Shown: positions 34,302 to 42,912 of the stretch, one piece after another
How positions within the stretch are numbered: the stretch's first letter is position 1
How the letters are laid out: each line of letters opens with the position of its first letter
Program-made: the position numbers and the translations under genes
DNA from: Anaerolineales bacterium
GTDB lineage: Bacteria > Chloroflexota > Anaerolineae > Anaerolineales > Villigracilaceae
Assembly: GCA_023382595.1 (NCBI GenBank)
Contig: JAHDWB010000001.1
Coordinates: 1,116,001 to 1,180,000 of the forward strand
DNA length: 64,000 nt
Direction of reading: 5' to 3'
The notes under the pieces: model-generated
Database searches by the model: none
Told to the model about the DNA's origin: nothing
What the model saw: only the letters and a program-made list of their open reading frames with translations

Positions 34302-35440
34302 GCTCTTCTGCCTCCTTCGTCGATTCTGACGCGAGGATCGACCAAAGCATAGATAATATCCAAAAGGAAAACAGTAATCGCGAGCAAATAGGCAAAAATG
34401 ACCGTTGTACCTACGATCACCGGTGTATCGAAAAAGCCGATGGCGGTAAAGGTTGCGCGGCCAAGCCCGGGCCAGTTAAAGACCGTCTCGAAAATAGGGG
34501 CGCCGGTCCACAAACCGATCAGCAACAGGGCAAAGTTCGTAATAATGGTGGGAAGGGTCGGGCGCAGCACATAGCGGCGTTCGATGTCGCGGGATGTCAA
34601 GCCCTTGGCTTTTGCCATTTCCACATAATCTTCACTGGAGTAGATCAGGAAGAATGTGCGCCAGTTATATGCTGTCAGGAAGACCTGGCTGATAATTAAC
34701 GCCATCACCGGCAGGGTCAGGTGACGAAGCACACTGAGGGAATAATCAAACCACCCTTCGGGCGGCGGAGCGGCAACCATGCCTCCAAAGGGCAGCACCT
34801 GCCAGACTGCGGCAAACAGCAGGATCAGGAAGATCCCATAGAACCAGCCAGGGGCGGCGGAGGTGGGCGCAAATGCCACGATAACCCTGTCCAGGAATCC
34901 GCCGTATCGCCTGGATAAGTACAATGCAATAAAGATGCAGAAAAAGAAGAGGAAAAGGTTCGATGTCGCAAATAATAACAATGTAGCCGGGAGACGCTCC
35001 AGGATGATCAAGCGCACCTGCTTGGATCCCGTATCACTGGTCATCTGTTCGGCAAAACCGAGATCGAGCACCAAGGCTTTCACCAAGAACCGCAGGCTTC
35101 GGATTGCGAAAGGTTGATTCAGACCGAGCCGCTCCTCTTCAACTGCGATCATTTCGTTCATGATCGCAGTCCGTTCTTCCAATCCAAGTTGGCGGATCGT
35201 CTGGTCTCCCATGAGCTGCAACGACACCCCTTCGCGGATCTGGGCACGGCGAATGGTATCCACATAGCCACCCATATTCGCAATCAACACCGTCAGATAC
35301 ACCCCAATGGTGACGGTAAAAAACAACATGACAAGTTTAAACGCAGAATAACGAAGAACTCTGGAAAAGGTGCTCGAAGCGGACCTTTTCTTCCGAGGCT
35401 GCGACGTCATGCTTTCAGCCTGTTGTGTATCAAGTTCCAT
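34298..35440 (-). CDS. Oligopeptide ABC transporter permease, OppB type
   Basis: 380 residues. An N-terminal helix (LVMLFFTVTIGVYLTVLIAN) is followed by a periplasmic loop of about 80 residues containing LGLEERTAIMNEM and GLNQPFAIRSLRFL. The permease core has the EAA motif EMAKAKGLTSRDIERRYVL. The final helices include GAPIFETVFNWPGLGRATF, typical of OppB. It is first of the pair OppB-OppC and follows the main binding protein gene, with a hairpin between them. Confidence 0.93.
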   Translation of the reverse strand: MELDTQQAESMTSQPRKKRSASSTFSRVLRYSAFKLVMLFFTVTIGVYLTVLIANMGGYVDTIRRAQIREGVSLQLMGDQTIRQLGLEERTAIMNEMIAVEEERLGLNQPFAIRSLRFLVKALVLDLGFAEQMTSDTGSKQVRLIILERLPATLLLFATSNLFLFFFCIFIALYLSRRYGGFLDRVIVAFAPTSAAPGWFYGIFLILLFAAVWQVLPFGGMVAAPPPEGWFDYSLSVLRHLTLPVMALIISQVFLTAYNWRTFFLIYSSEDYVEMAKAKGLTSRDIERRYVLRPTLPTIITNFALLLIGLWTGAPIFETVFNWPGLGRATFTAIGFFDTPVIVGTTVIFAYLLAITVFLLDIIYALVDPRVRIDEGGRRA

Positions 35441-35470
35441 TGACTAGTACCTCAGCACTATGTAGAAAGT

Positions 35471-35512
35471 GACCCGGCAGGGTCAGTAGTGCAAGTTGTG
35501 CCCTGCCGGGTC
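35471..35512 (-). terminator. Intercistronic hairpin between binding-protein gene and oppB
   Basis: Perfect 12-bp arms GACCCGGCAGGG (35471-35482) and CCCTGCCGGGTC (35501-35512). No T tract follows on the minus strand, so it is probably a partial terminator or RNA-stabilising hairpin that keeps binding-protein mRNA more abundant than permease mRNA, a layout known from mal/opp operons. Confidence 0.65.
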
Positions 35513-35536
35513 GTTAGTATCAGACTGTTGTCGAGG

Positions 35537-38110
35537 TTACGGTGATGCTACGAACTCAACAGTCGCAAAGGACGGAATACTCTGGAGAGCGGAGACGACA
35601 ACGACGGTCAGTTTGCTCGCGCCAGCGGTGAGATTGGACGTCTCAGACGCAGGCAGAATGATCTGGTACAAGCCGTCTTCCACTGCTTCAGCCGCACCCT
35701 TGAACGCCAGTTCGCCGGCGCTGTTGAAGACCAGGAAGTTGACCGAGGTCAGGTCAGCAGTAGCGTAGGGCTGGTCGTTGAAAGTGATGAACACTTCAAA
35801 GGTGGCATCGGCGCCGCCAGCAACCTGGGCGGGACCTTCCACATCAACCACGGGGATCGGCGGTTCGCCGAAGGAAGCCCAACGGTCAGAGAGGTCGACG
35901 AATTCAGGATAGTTGCGGAGCACAACCTGACCTTCCACGGGGAAGGCGCGCTGCAGGAAGTACGGACCGGTTCCGAGCCAGAAGTGACCCCAGCGGCGGT
36001 TGAACTCAGTGTAGTTCGACCAGCGGGCAGCAGCTTCATCAGCGGTCACGTATTGACCGAGGGTCGCAGCGTAGGGGATGTAGCTTTCCGCAGCAGCCTG
36101 ATCCATGTACTTCTTGAGGATCTCAATGCTGGGTCCGGAGACGTAGCTCATCCATTCCACTTCGAGTTCGGCGGATTTGGCTTGCGAGAACGCAAGTTCG
36201 TTATTGGCTTCAGCCAAGAAACCGATCGCAAGGCTGTGCCAGGAAGCGGGACCGTAAGCATAGCTGGGCCACAGGGTGGTCACAATGTTTTCGGCGTCAG
36301 CCTGCCAGGCATCGCTATAGTACTCAAAGACGAACGGTTCTTCGGAAACGATCTTGAAGCCGCGGAAGGTGCCCAGGAAGGTGCGCAGGGCGGTGGCGCC
36401 GGCGGGATCGTAAACGGCGCTGCCTTCGGTGCCGCGGTCAAAGGTGCTGATGAGGACCATCAGGAAGTCAGCGATATCGATCGGGCTGCCATCGTGCCAG
36501 GTCACATCAGAGAGGTTGGCGGGGTAGTACACCACGCTCTTGGTGAGGGCGGTCAAACCATCGGGGTTGGCTTCGCCAACGGTGACGAAGGTCTGCGTCT
36601 CGGCATTCCAGCCGATGAAGGCATCTTCAGGGACGGTGATCTCAGGAGCGAAATCGAGGGAGACCCAGTCCTGGGACTTGGCAACCGGCAGACCTTCCTG
36701 CACGGTCACTTCAGCGCGTTCAACGCGCTGAGCCATGAACACACCGGTCCACGGGTTGGGGTTGGAACCCCAGTCAGTGGTCGCGCGGACCAAAGCCTGG
36801 TCATAGATCCAGTTGGAGCCGGCAAGCGGGTTCCACGGGTTGGTCAAAATGCTGGGCATGGCGATGGTCGCAACGCCGCCTTCTTCGCCGATACGGCGGA
36901 CGGTGTAGGGCCACATGCGGGAGCCGGCGATGGCGCCAGCGAGGTCACCCACCACGGAGATGTTGCTGCGGTAGGGGGTGAAGGAAGCGCGGTTGGTCGT
37001 CCAAACACGCTGGGATTCCTTCATGGAAAGCGGGATCAGCTGTTCGAACAGGGCTGCGCGTTCCTCGAGGTTTGAATATTCGCGGTTGTACAACTTCATG
37101 CCGGCTTCATAGAAGGCGGGATCGTTGGTGTAGGCATCCCACAGAGGATTGCCGGGCCAACCATCGGGAGCGTAGAAGTCAATGAAGTTGTCTTCTTCGG
37201 TGCGCGGAACCTGGGTCGAAATCCAGCCGCCGGTGTACCAGTGCCACAGACCTGCATTCGGGTCGCCGGTCCAGATCGGGGAGGCTTCGGCAGAAGTCTT
37301 GAACTGGCGGTCGACGGTGAAGCCGATCTCTTCGAGCTGGGTGGCGAAGTAGTCGCCGATCTGGCTGCGCTCATCTTCCGTGCGGATCAAGCCGACCAGG
37401 ACAACGGGCTCGCCATTGTAATTCCACTTGCCGTCCACGAGGGTGGCGCCCAAGGCTTCCATCTCAGCGGTGATGACGGTGCGGGCTTTTTCCATGTCGT
37501 ATGCGTAATAGGTTTCCCACTGGGCAACCGTATCAGCATAGCGCGCGGCTTCAGCAAAGGTCGGTCCGAAGGCATAGAAGCGCGGGATCGCCATACCGCC
37601 CGTAACTTCCTGGGCGATGTAATCGCGGTCGATCAGCCAGTTGGTGGCTTCGCGGATCGCCGGAACAGCGAACGGATTCAGCGTGCCGGTGGCTTCGAAT
37701 TCAGGACCAGCCGGGTTGTAGGTCAGTTCGTTGTAGGAACCATAGGAGCGCTGGAGGCTCAGGTCAGACGAAGCTTCCACACGGGCGAGCAGGTCTGCAT
37801 TCGCAACGGTGAAGGCGTAGATATCAACTTCGCCAGCCTCGAGGCGGGTCACAGCGGCTTCGCTGGAGGGCTCTTCGATCACAACGATCTGATCAAACCA
37901 ACCGCCTTGGCGGGTAGTCGCAGGAGCGGCAGGTTCTTCCGCAGCGGGTTCTTCGGCAGCGGGTTCTTCGGCAGCGGGTTCTTCGGCAGCGGGCTGCTCA
38001 GCAGCGGGCTGTTCGGCAACCGGCGCTTCAGCAGCAGGACCACAAGCCGCGAGCACCATGCTGGCGATCACCAGCAAACCGAACAAAGCAAACAAACGGT
38101 TTCGTAACAT
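35537..38110 (-). CDS. Large peptide ABC transporter substrate-binding lipoprotein (family 5)
   Basis: 857 residues, longer than the usual 500-650. The signal MLRNRLFALFGLLVIASMVL-AAC gives a lipidated Cys at 23. Next comes a low-complexity Ala/Glu/Pro linker built of (AAEEP) repeats (about 28-64). The body contains two family-5-like blocks: TLNPFAVPAIREATNWLIDR early, and VVYYPANLSDVTWHDGSPID, ADFLMVLISTFDRG later. The C-terminal about 100 residues form an Ig-like beta domain (VDVEGPAQVAGGADATFEVF). It heads the first opp operon and has its own strong promoter at 38262-38289. Confidence 0.92.
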   Translation of the reverse strand: MLRNRLFALFGLLVIASMVLAACGPAAEAPVAEQPAAEQPAAEEPAAEEPAAEEPAAEEPAAPATTRQGGWFDQIVVIEEPSSEAAVTRLEAGEVDIYAFTVANADLLARVEASSDLSLQRSYGSYNELTYNPAGPEFEATGTLNPFAVPAIREATNWLIDRDYIAQEVTGGMAIPRFYAFGPTFAEAARYADTVAQWETYYAYDMEKARTVITAEMEALGATLVDGKWNYNGEPVVLVGLIRTEDERSQIGDYFATQLEEIGFTVDRQFKTSAEASPIWTGDPNAGLWHWYTGGWISTQVPRTEEDNFIDFYAPDGWPGNPLWDAYTNDPAFYEAGMKLYNREYSNLEERAALFEQLIPLSMKESQRVWTTNRASFTPYRSNISVVGDLAGAIAGSRMWPYTVRRIGEEGGVATIAMPSILTNPWNPLAGSNWIYDQALVRATTDWGSNPNPWTGVFMAQRVERAEVTVQEGLPVAKSQDWVSLDFAPEITVPEDAFIGWNAETQTFVTVGEANPDGLTALTKSVVYYPANLSDVTWHDGSPIDIADFLMVLISTFDRGTEGSAVYDPAGATALRTFLGTFRGFKIVSEEPFVFEYYSDAWQADAENIVTTLWPSYAYGPASWHSLAIGFLAEANNELAFSQAKSAELEVEWMSYVSGPSIEILKKYMDQAAAESYIPYAATLGQYVTADEAAARWSNYTEFNRRWGHFWLGTGPYFLQRAFPVEGQVVLRNYPEFVDLSDRWASFGEPPIPVVDVEGPAQVAGGADATFEVFITFNDQPYATADLTSVNFLVFNSAGELAFKGAAEAVEDGLYQIILPASETSNLTAGASKLTVVVVSALQSIPSFATVEFVASP
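37941..38015 (-). repeat. Five tandem 15-bp units encoding the (AAEEP)n linker
   Basis: Units of GCAGCGGGTTCTTCG repeat three times exactly (37941-37985) and twice with changes (to 38015). Being a multiple of 3, copy-number change by slippage would alter linker length without frameshift. Confidence 0.9.
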
Positions 38111-38261
38111 TGTTTTTTTCTCCTCCGAGAAGAAAATTAGGGGTTGAGTTTCAACATACTGTACCGTACTTGTTCTTAGCTATCTCCTTCGATACCACCT
38201 CCTTTTAATATCGTCGAACGATTGTAAAGGAACCTTGCAAATTTAATAGGCACGCAGAAAG
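38111..38261 (-). promoter_or_regulatory. About 145-nt 5' untranslated leader of the peptide-binding protein mRNA
   Basis: The leader carries the real ribosome-binding site CGGAGGAG before ATG 38110, and also a perfect, apparently unused AAAGGAGGT near 38208 (minus strand) followed by no ATG. A GTG in that place would give a 15-codon peptide. The remaining part up to mscL (38290-38547) is AT-rich at first and shows no gene I can support. Confidence 0.45.
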
Positions 38262-38289
38262 ATTATACCTAATTCCTTAGAGACGTCAA
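38262..38289 (-). promoter_or_regulatory. Strong promoter of the opp operon
   Basis: On the minus strand TTGACG (38289-38284), 16-bp spacer, TATAAT (38267-38262). This is 11 of 12 consensus positions. Confidence 0.78.
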
Positions 38290-38571
38290 CACAATAACCT
38301 ACTGGATATGGAAGTATAGTCATATCGAGGCGGCAAAAAATACGAAAAACCCCTCTGCAGAACTATTTTTTAACCGGGTTTATGACACGTTTAATGCGAT
38401 TTTTATGACAAAAAAATGACATTCCAACCGCGCGCTTCAATCTCAGCCGACGCCTGATTCGCCCATCCAGACAGAATCGCGGCTGGAACCGTTCAAAGAA
38501 TCCTCGTTGACAAACGCCCCCGCACACCCTAGAATGTTAAATATCCGTTGGATCAAAAAGGAGACCACATC

Positions 38572-38964
38572 ATGTTAAAAGAATTCAGGGAATTCATCAT
38601 GCGCGGCAACGTGCTCGACCTCGCCATCGCCGTCATCATCGGCGGCGCGTTCGGGAAGATCGTCGGCTCGCTCGTCGAGCACATCCTCACCCCGTTGATC
38701 GGTCTGCTCATGGGCGGCGTGGATTTCAGCGGCATCAGTTCCACCGTCGGCGATGCGGTCATCATGTGGGGCATGTTCATCCAAGCCATCATCGACTTCC
38801 TCATCATCGCCTTTGTCATCTTCCTGATCGTCAAAGCCGTCAACAAAATGAAGAAGGCTCCCCCGCCCGCCGACCCGACCACCAAGGAATGTCCGCATTG
38901 CTTCAGCACCATTTCCATTAAAGCCACGCGCTGCCCGAACTGTACCTCCGAATTAAAAGCGTAG
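38572..38964 (+). CDS. mscL: Large-conductance mechanosensitive channel MscL with zinc-ribbon tail
   Basis: 130 residues from the ATG at 38572 (AAAAGGAG upstream). N-terminal [40 protein letters not shown] and a second helix near 64-85 ([20 protein letters not shown]) are standard MscL. After a Pro-rich hinge ([12 protein letters not shown]) the C-terminus has two CPxC knuckles (CPHC, CPNC), a zinc ribbon in place of the usual bare helix. MscL releases solutes on hypo-osmotic shock. A hairpin terminator follows at 39028. Confidence 0.95.
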   Translation: MLKEFREFIMRGNVLDLAIAVIIGGAFGKIVGSLVEHILTPLIGLLMGGVDFSGISSTVGDAVIMWGMFIQAIIDFLIIAFVIFLIVKAVNKMKKAPPPADPTTKECPHCFSTISIKATRCPNCTSELKA

Positions 38965-39027
38965 GTCACGCTATGTACCCATTTATGGGATGCAGCGTGA
39001 CAACATGGCTACTTCCCACTTTCCACG

Positions 39028-39061
39028 GCGAGGACAATAGTCCTCGCCTTTACTTTATAAT
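39028..39061 (+). terminator. mscL terminator followed by -10 of the helicase gene
   Basis: Stem GCGAGGAC (39028-39035) / GTCCTCGC (39040-39047), AATA loop, then CTTTACTTT. TATAAT at 39056-39061 follows immediately and ends 9 bp before the helicase ATG. Confidence 0.7.
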
Positions 39062-39070
39062 GTCCCCACC

Positions 39071-41248
39071 ATGAATTTAGACTTCATCGATAAACTCAAC
39101 CCCCAGCAGCGTAGCGCGGTCACAGCGGCGGACGGACCTGTTTTGGTCGTGGCAGGTCCCGGGTCCGGGAAGACGCGGGTGCTGACCCAGCGCATTGCCT
39201 ACCTGATCGCCAACGAAGGCGTCCGCCCGTGGCAGATCCTTGCCGTCACGTTCACCAACAAAGCCGCCAAGGAAATGGCCGAGCGCGTCAAATCCATTTT
39301 GAACGAGCAGGCGACGGAGGGGATGATGCTCGGCACGTTCCACTCCATCTGCGCGCGGATCCTGCGTCGCGAAGCCGAACACCTGCCCATCGAGTCGAAC
39401 TTCGTCATCTTCGATTCGGACGACCAGCAAAGCCTGACCAAAGCCATCATCCGCGAGATGAATTTGAACGAGAAGTTGTATCGCGCCAACAGTGTGCATG
39501 CTTCGATCTCGCGCGCCAAGAACGAACTCATTTTGCCGGATGATTTCCCGATCAATACCTACCGTGATGAAGTCGTGAAGCGCGTGTACACCGAATATCA
39601 AAAGCGGCTGATCGCCAGCAACGCTGTGGACTTCGACGATATTCTGGTCTACACCGCGCGGCTGTTGGAAGATAACCCGACCGTGCGTGATAAATACGCC
39701 CAGCGATTCCGGCATGTGCTGGTGGATGAATTTCAGGATACCAACCTCGCGCAGTATGCACTGGTGAAGCATCTGGCTTCGCATCACAATAATATTTTCT
39801 GCGTGGGCGATCCCGATCAATCCATCTATGCCTGGCGCGGCGCGGACTATCGCAACATCCGCCGTTTCGAGCAAGACTTCCCCGATGCGCAGACCATCCT
39901 GCTCGAACAGAATTACCGCTCGCATCAAAACATCCTTGACGTGGCAATGGGCGTCATCGACCGCGCCAGCAACCGCCGCAAGAAACGTCTGTTCAGTGAC
40001 CGCGGCGCGGGCGAGAAAATTTTCTTCTACGAAGCGCGTGACGATTACGGCGAAGCCTCCTTTGTCGTGGACACCATCGCGCAACTGGTCGCCTCGGGTG
40101 ATTTCGAGCCAAAAGATTGCGCGGTGATGTATCGCACCAACGCCATGTCCCGCCTGCTCGAAGAAGCCTTCTTGCAGGCACGCCTTCCTTATAAACTCGT
40201 CGGAGCGCAACGCTTTTATGGTCGCCGCGAAGTCAAGGATATGATCGCCTTCCTGCGTCTCGCCCACAACCCCGCCGACGAAGCCGCACTGGGGCGCATC
40301 ATCAACGTCCCGCCGCGCGGCATCGGTGAAAAGACGCTCACTACATTACATATGGTGGCGCGCCAGAACAACACCAATGCCGGCGCGGTTCTGCTCAACC
40401 TCGCGCACGGCTCAGAATCCAATTTCTACAAATCCTTCACGGGGCGCGCCGCCGTTCCGCTCGCGGACTTTGGCGGCATGTTCGCCAACTGGCACGCGCT
40501 CACAAAAACCGCCACCGTCTCCGAACTCTTCGACCGCATCGTGCGCGACATCAATTACAAAGAACACATCGTCGATGACGGCTCGGAAGAAAATCTCGAC
40601 CGCTGGGAAAACGTGCAGGAACTCAAACGCCTCACGCTCGAATACGACACGCGCACGCTCGATGAGTTTCTCGAAAACGTGGCGCTCATCGCCGACCAGG
40701 ACACACTCACCGACGCCAACGCGCCCACCCTGCTCACGCTCCACGCCGCCAAAGGTCTCGAATACGGCGCGGTCTTCATCGTCGGTCTCGACGACGGCAT
40801 CATTCCGCACAGCCGTTCCTTCGATGAAGTGGAACAAATGGAAGAAGAACGCCGCCTCTTTTACGTCGGCATCACGCGCGCAAAAGACCGCCTCTACCTC
40901 CTGCGCGCCATTCAACGCGGCGGGCGCGGCATGGCGGAAGAAACCTTCCCCTCGCGCTTCATGGATGACATCCCCGCTGACATGCTGATTGGAAGAACCC
41001 GCACAGGACGCTCGTTCCGCGGCGCACCTGCCGAGACGACGTGGTCGCTTCCTTCTCCTACGGGGAAATCTGCCCCTGTTACCCAAGCTTTATACAAAGC
41101 CGGGACCCGCGTCCGCCACGCCATGTGGGGTGACGGCATCGTCCTTGACTCGCGCATGCAAGACGGCGACGAGATCATTGACGTGGTATTTGAATCCGTT
41201 GGCATCAAACGCCTCGCCGCAAGTCTGGCGAATTTGAAGATCATTTGA
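39071..41248 (+). CDS. ATP-dependent DNA helicase, UvrD/PcrA/Rep family
   Basis: 725 residues. Q motif LNPQQRSAV (9-17), Walker A GPGSGKT (29-35), motif Ia TFTNKAAKEM, motif II VLVDEFQDTN, motif III GDPDQSIYAWRGAD, motif IV QNYRSHQNIL, motif V LTLHAAKGLEYGAVFIVGLD, motif VI LFYVGITRAKDRL. The C-terminal about 50 residues (GTRVRHAMWGDGIVLDSRMQ) form the Tudor-like RNA-polymerase-binding domain of PcrA. It acts in repair and removal of obstacles on DNA. No ribosome-binding site is evident. Confidence 0.96.
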   Translation: MNLDFIDKLNPQQRSAVTAADGPVLVVAGPGSGKTRVLTQRIAYLIANEGVRPWQILAVTFTNKAAKEMAERVKSILNEQATEGMMLGTFHSICARILRREAEHLPIESNFVIFDSDDQQSLTKAIIREMNLNEKLYRANSVHASISRAKNELILPDDFPINTYRDEVVKRVYTEYQKRLIASNAVDFDDILVYTARLLEDNPTVRDKYAQRFRHVLVDEFQDTNLAQYALVKHLASHHNNIFCVGDPDQSIYAWRGADYRNIRRFEQDFPDAQTILLEQNYRSHQNILDVAMGVIDRASNRRKKRLFSDRGAGEKIFFYEARDDYGEASFVVDTIAQLVASGDFEPKDCAVMYRTNAMSRLLEEAFLQARLPYKLVGAQRFYGRREVKDMIAFLRLAHNPADEAALGRIINVPPRGIGEKTLTTLHMVARQNNTNAGAVLLNLAHGSESNFYKSFTGRAAVPLADFGGMFANWHALTKTATVSELFDRIVRDINYKEHIVDDGSEENLDRWENVQELKRLTLEYDTRTLDEFLENVALIADQDTLTDANAPTLLTLHAAKGLEYGAVFIVGLDDGIIPHSRSFDEVEQMEEERRLFYVGITRAKDRLYLLRAIQRGGRGMAEETFPSRFMDDIPADMLIGRTRTGRSFRGAPAETTWSLPSPTGKSAPVTQALYKAGTRVRHAMWGDGIVLDSRMQDGDEIIDVVFESVGIKRLAASLANLKII

Positions 41249-41264
41249 TTCCACCCCTACTCCG

Positions 41265-41382
41265 TTGGTTGAGTAGGGCAAAGCCCGTATCGAAACCAAC
41301 AAATAAATGACAAACAAAAACTTTCATGAAACGCGGTGGTTTCGATACATGACGCCAAAGAGCGGCGTCACTACTCAACCAC
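41265..41382. repeat. Long palindromic intergenic repeat
   Basis: Outer arms GGTTGAGTAG (41267-41276) / CTACTCAACC (41371-41380) and inner arms GTATCGAAACCA / TGGTTTCGATAC (41287 to 41348 region) give a branched hairpin of about 118 bp that fills most of the gap between the helicase and aldo/keto reductase genes. Inside lies a third small stem (GACGCC...GGCGTC). Confidence 0.8.
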
Positions 41383-41403
41383 CAGCGCAACAAGGAGAAT
41401 CCC

Positions 41404-42381
41404 ATGCAATACACCAACCTCGGTAAAACTGGAATGAAAGTTTCGCGCCTATGCCTCGGCATGATGACCTACGGCTCAAAGACCTGGCGCGAGTGGATAT
41501 TGACCGAAGAAGAATCCAAACCCTTTGTCAAGAAGGCGTTGGATGCAGGCATTAACTTCTTCGATACGGCGGATGTGTATTCGCTTGGCGAAAGTGAAAA
41601 AATCACAGGCAATGTACTCCGTCATTTTGGGGTGAAGCGGCAGAATGTGATCGTCGCCACCAAAGTGCATGGACAGTTAAGCGACGACGTCAACGACCGC
41701 GGACTCTCGCGCAAACACATCATGGACGCGATTGACAACTCACTCAAGCGCCTGCAAATGGATTACGTGGACTTGTACCAGATCCACCGCTGGGATTACA
41801 ACACCCCCATCGAAGAGACGATGGAAGCGTTGAACGATGTCGTCCGTGCGGGGAAGGCTCGTTATATCGGCGCGTCGTCCATGTTTGCGTGGCAGTTTGC
41901 AAAAGCACAGCACACGGCTGAAACAAACGGCTGGACGAAGTTCGTGTCCATGCAGAATCACTACAATCTTGTATATCGCGAAGAAGAGCGTGAGATGATT
42001 CCGCTTTGCAAAGATCAGGGCATTGGACTCATTCCGTGGAGCCCGATGGCACGCGGATTTTTTGCCCGCAACAGCAAAAGTGGAACAGAAACGCCGCGCT
42101 ACAAGACCGATGGCTTTTTCAAAGAACTTTACGGTCGCGAAGACGATTTTCTTGTAGCGCAACGTGCTGAAGAAGTGGCGAAGGAACGCGGCGTGACATC
42201 TTCGCAGATCGCGTTGGCTTGGGTGTTGGGAAAACCCGGTGTCGCCGCACCAATTATCGGGTCCAGCAAAGAGGCGCATTTGGATCAGGCAATCGCGACG
42301 CTTGAAATCAAATTATCCGATGAGGAAGTCAAGCGACTTGAGGAACTCTATCAGCCGCATCCTGTTCTTGGTCATTCCTAA
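41404..42381 (+). CDS. Aldo/keto reductase
   Basis: 325 residues. The catalytic tetrad is visible: Asp and Tyr in NFFDTADVYSLGESE, Lys in VIVATKVHGQ, His in LYQIHRWD. The NADPH-binding end shows PIIGSSKEAHLDQAIATLE. It resembles the YghZ/IolS branch acting on small aldehydes or sugars. The ribosome-binding site AAGGAG is good. It is directly followed by the NUDIX gene without a gap (stop TAA, then ATG). Confidence 0.94.
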   Translation: MQYTNLGKTGMKVSRLCLGMMTYGSKTWREWILTEEESKPFVKKALDAGINFFDTADVYSLGESEKITGNVLRHFGVKRQNVIVATKVHGQLSDDVNDRGLSRKHIMDAIDNSLKRLQMDYVDLYQIHRWDYNTPIEETMEALNDVVRAGKARYIGASSMFAWQFAKAQHTAETNGWTKFVSMQNHYNLVYREEEREMIPLCKDQGIGLIPWSPMARGFFARNSKSGTETPRYKTDGFFKELYGREDDFLVAQRAEEVAKERGVTSSQIALAWVLGKPGVAAPIIGSSKEAHLDQAIATLEIKLSDEEVKRLEELYQPHPVLGHS

Positions 42382-42834
42382 ATGTATTACCGCCTGCTCT
42401 ATCTGGGATTCAAAATCTACTGCTTTCTCTTTCGTCCTGTGCGGATGGGAGTGCGGGTGCTGATGACGCAGGGCGATGAGGTCTGGCTGGTGCGTCACAC
42501 GTATCTGGATGGCTGGTTCCTGCCCGGCGGCGGCGTGGAACGGCGGGAAACACTTGAAAAAGCTGCCCGCCGTGAAGCTCGTGAAGAAACAGGCGCAGAG
42601 TTGAATGATATATGTCTGCTGGGTGTTTTCACAAACTTCATCCAATGGAAGACCGACCATACGACAGTTTTTCTTTGCAAGGATTTCACGATCATCGGAA
42701 AACCGGACGGAGAGATCGCCGAGGCGCGCCTCTTCTCTTTGAACGACCTTCCAAAGGACACTTTTTCATCCCACCGCTCCCTGCTGGATGCTTATCAAAA
42801 GGGTACGAACCTGCCTGCTTTCGGCGAGTGGTAG
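42382..42834 (+). CDS. NUDIX hydrolase
   Basis: 150 residues. The full NUDIX box is present: GGGVERRETLEKAARREARE followed by ETGAEL (GX5EX7REUXEEXGU). The N-terminus is hydrophobic (MYYRLLYLGFKIYCFLFRPV), perhaps membrane-associated. This family cleaves nucleoside diphosphates linked to another group; the substrate cannot be told. Immediately follows the aldo/keto reductase gene, so it is cotranslated. Confidence 0.93.
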   Translation: MYYRLLYLGFKIYCFLFRPVRMGVRVLMTQGDEVWLVRHTYLDGWFLPGGGVERRETLEKAARREAREETGAELNDICLLGVFTNFIQWKTDHTTVFLCKDFTIIGKPDGEIAEARLFSLNDLPKDTFSSHRSLLDAYQKGTNLPAFGEW

Positions 42835-42861
42835 CGACCTCTTTTGTAGGCAGGCTGCAAA

Positions 42862-42889
42862 TTGTCAGGGAAAATCCAGACGGTATAAT
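42862..42889 (+). promoter_or_regulatory. Promoter of the sugar nucleotidyltransferase gene
   Basis: TTGTCA (42862-42867), 16-bp spacer, TATAAT (42884-42889). The transcript would have a leader of about 17 nt containing TTGGAAG before ATG 42913. Confidence 0.65.
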
Positions 42890-42912
42890 ATGAAAAAACT
42901 TGGAAGATAAAC

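Noticed and set aside
36000-37075. Long plus-strand ORFs across the peptide-binding protein gene
   Set aside because: They are antisense shadows with Gly/Val/Asp-rich composition. The minus-strand lipoprotein has signal peptide, family motifs, promoter and operon context.
37941-38015. CRISPR-like short tandem repeats
   Set aside because: Units are 15 bp without spacers and encode the Ala/Glu/Pro linker of the lipoprotein.
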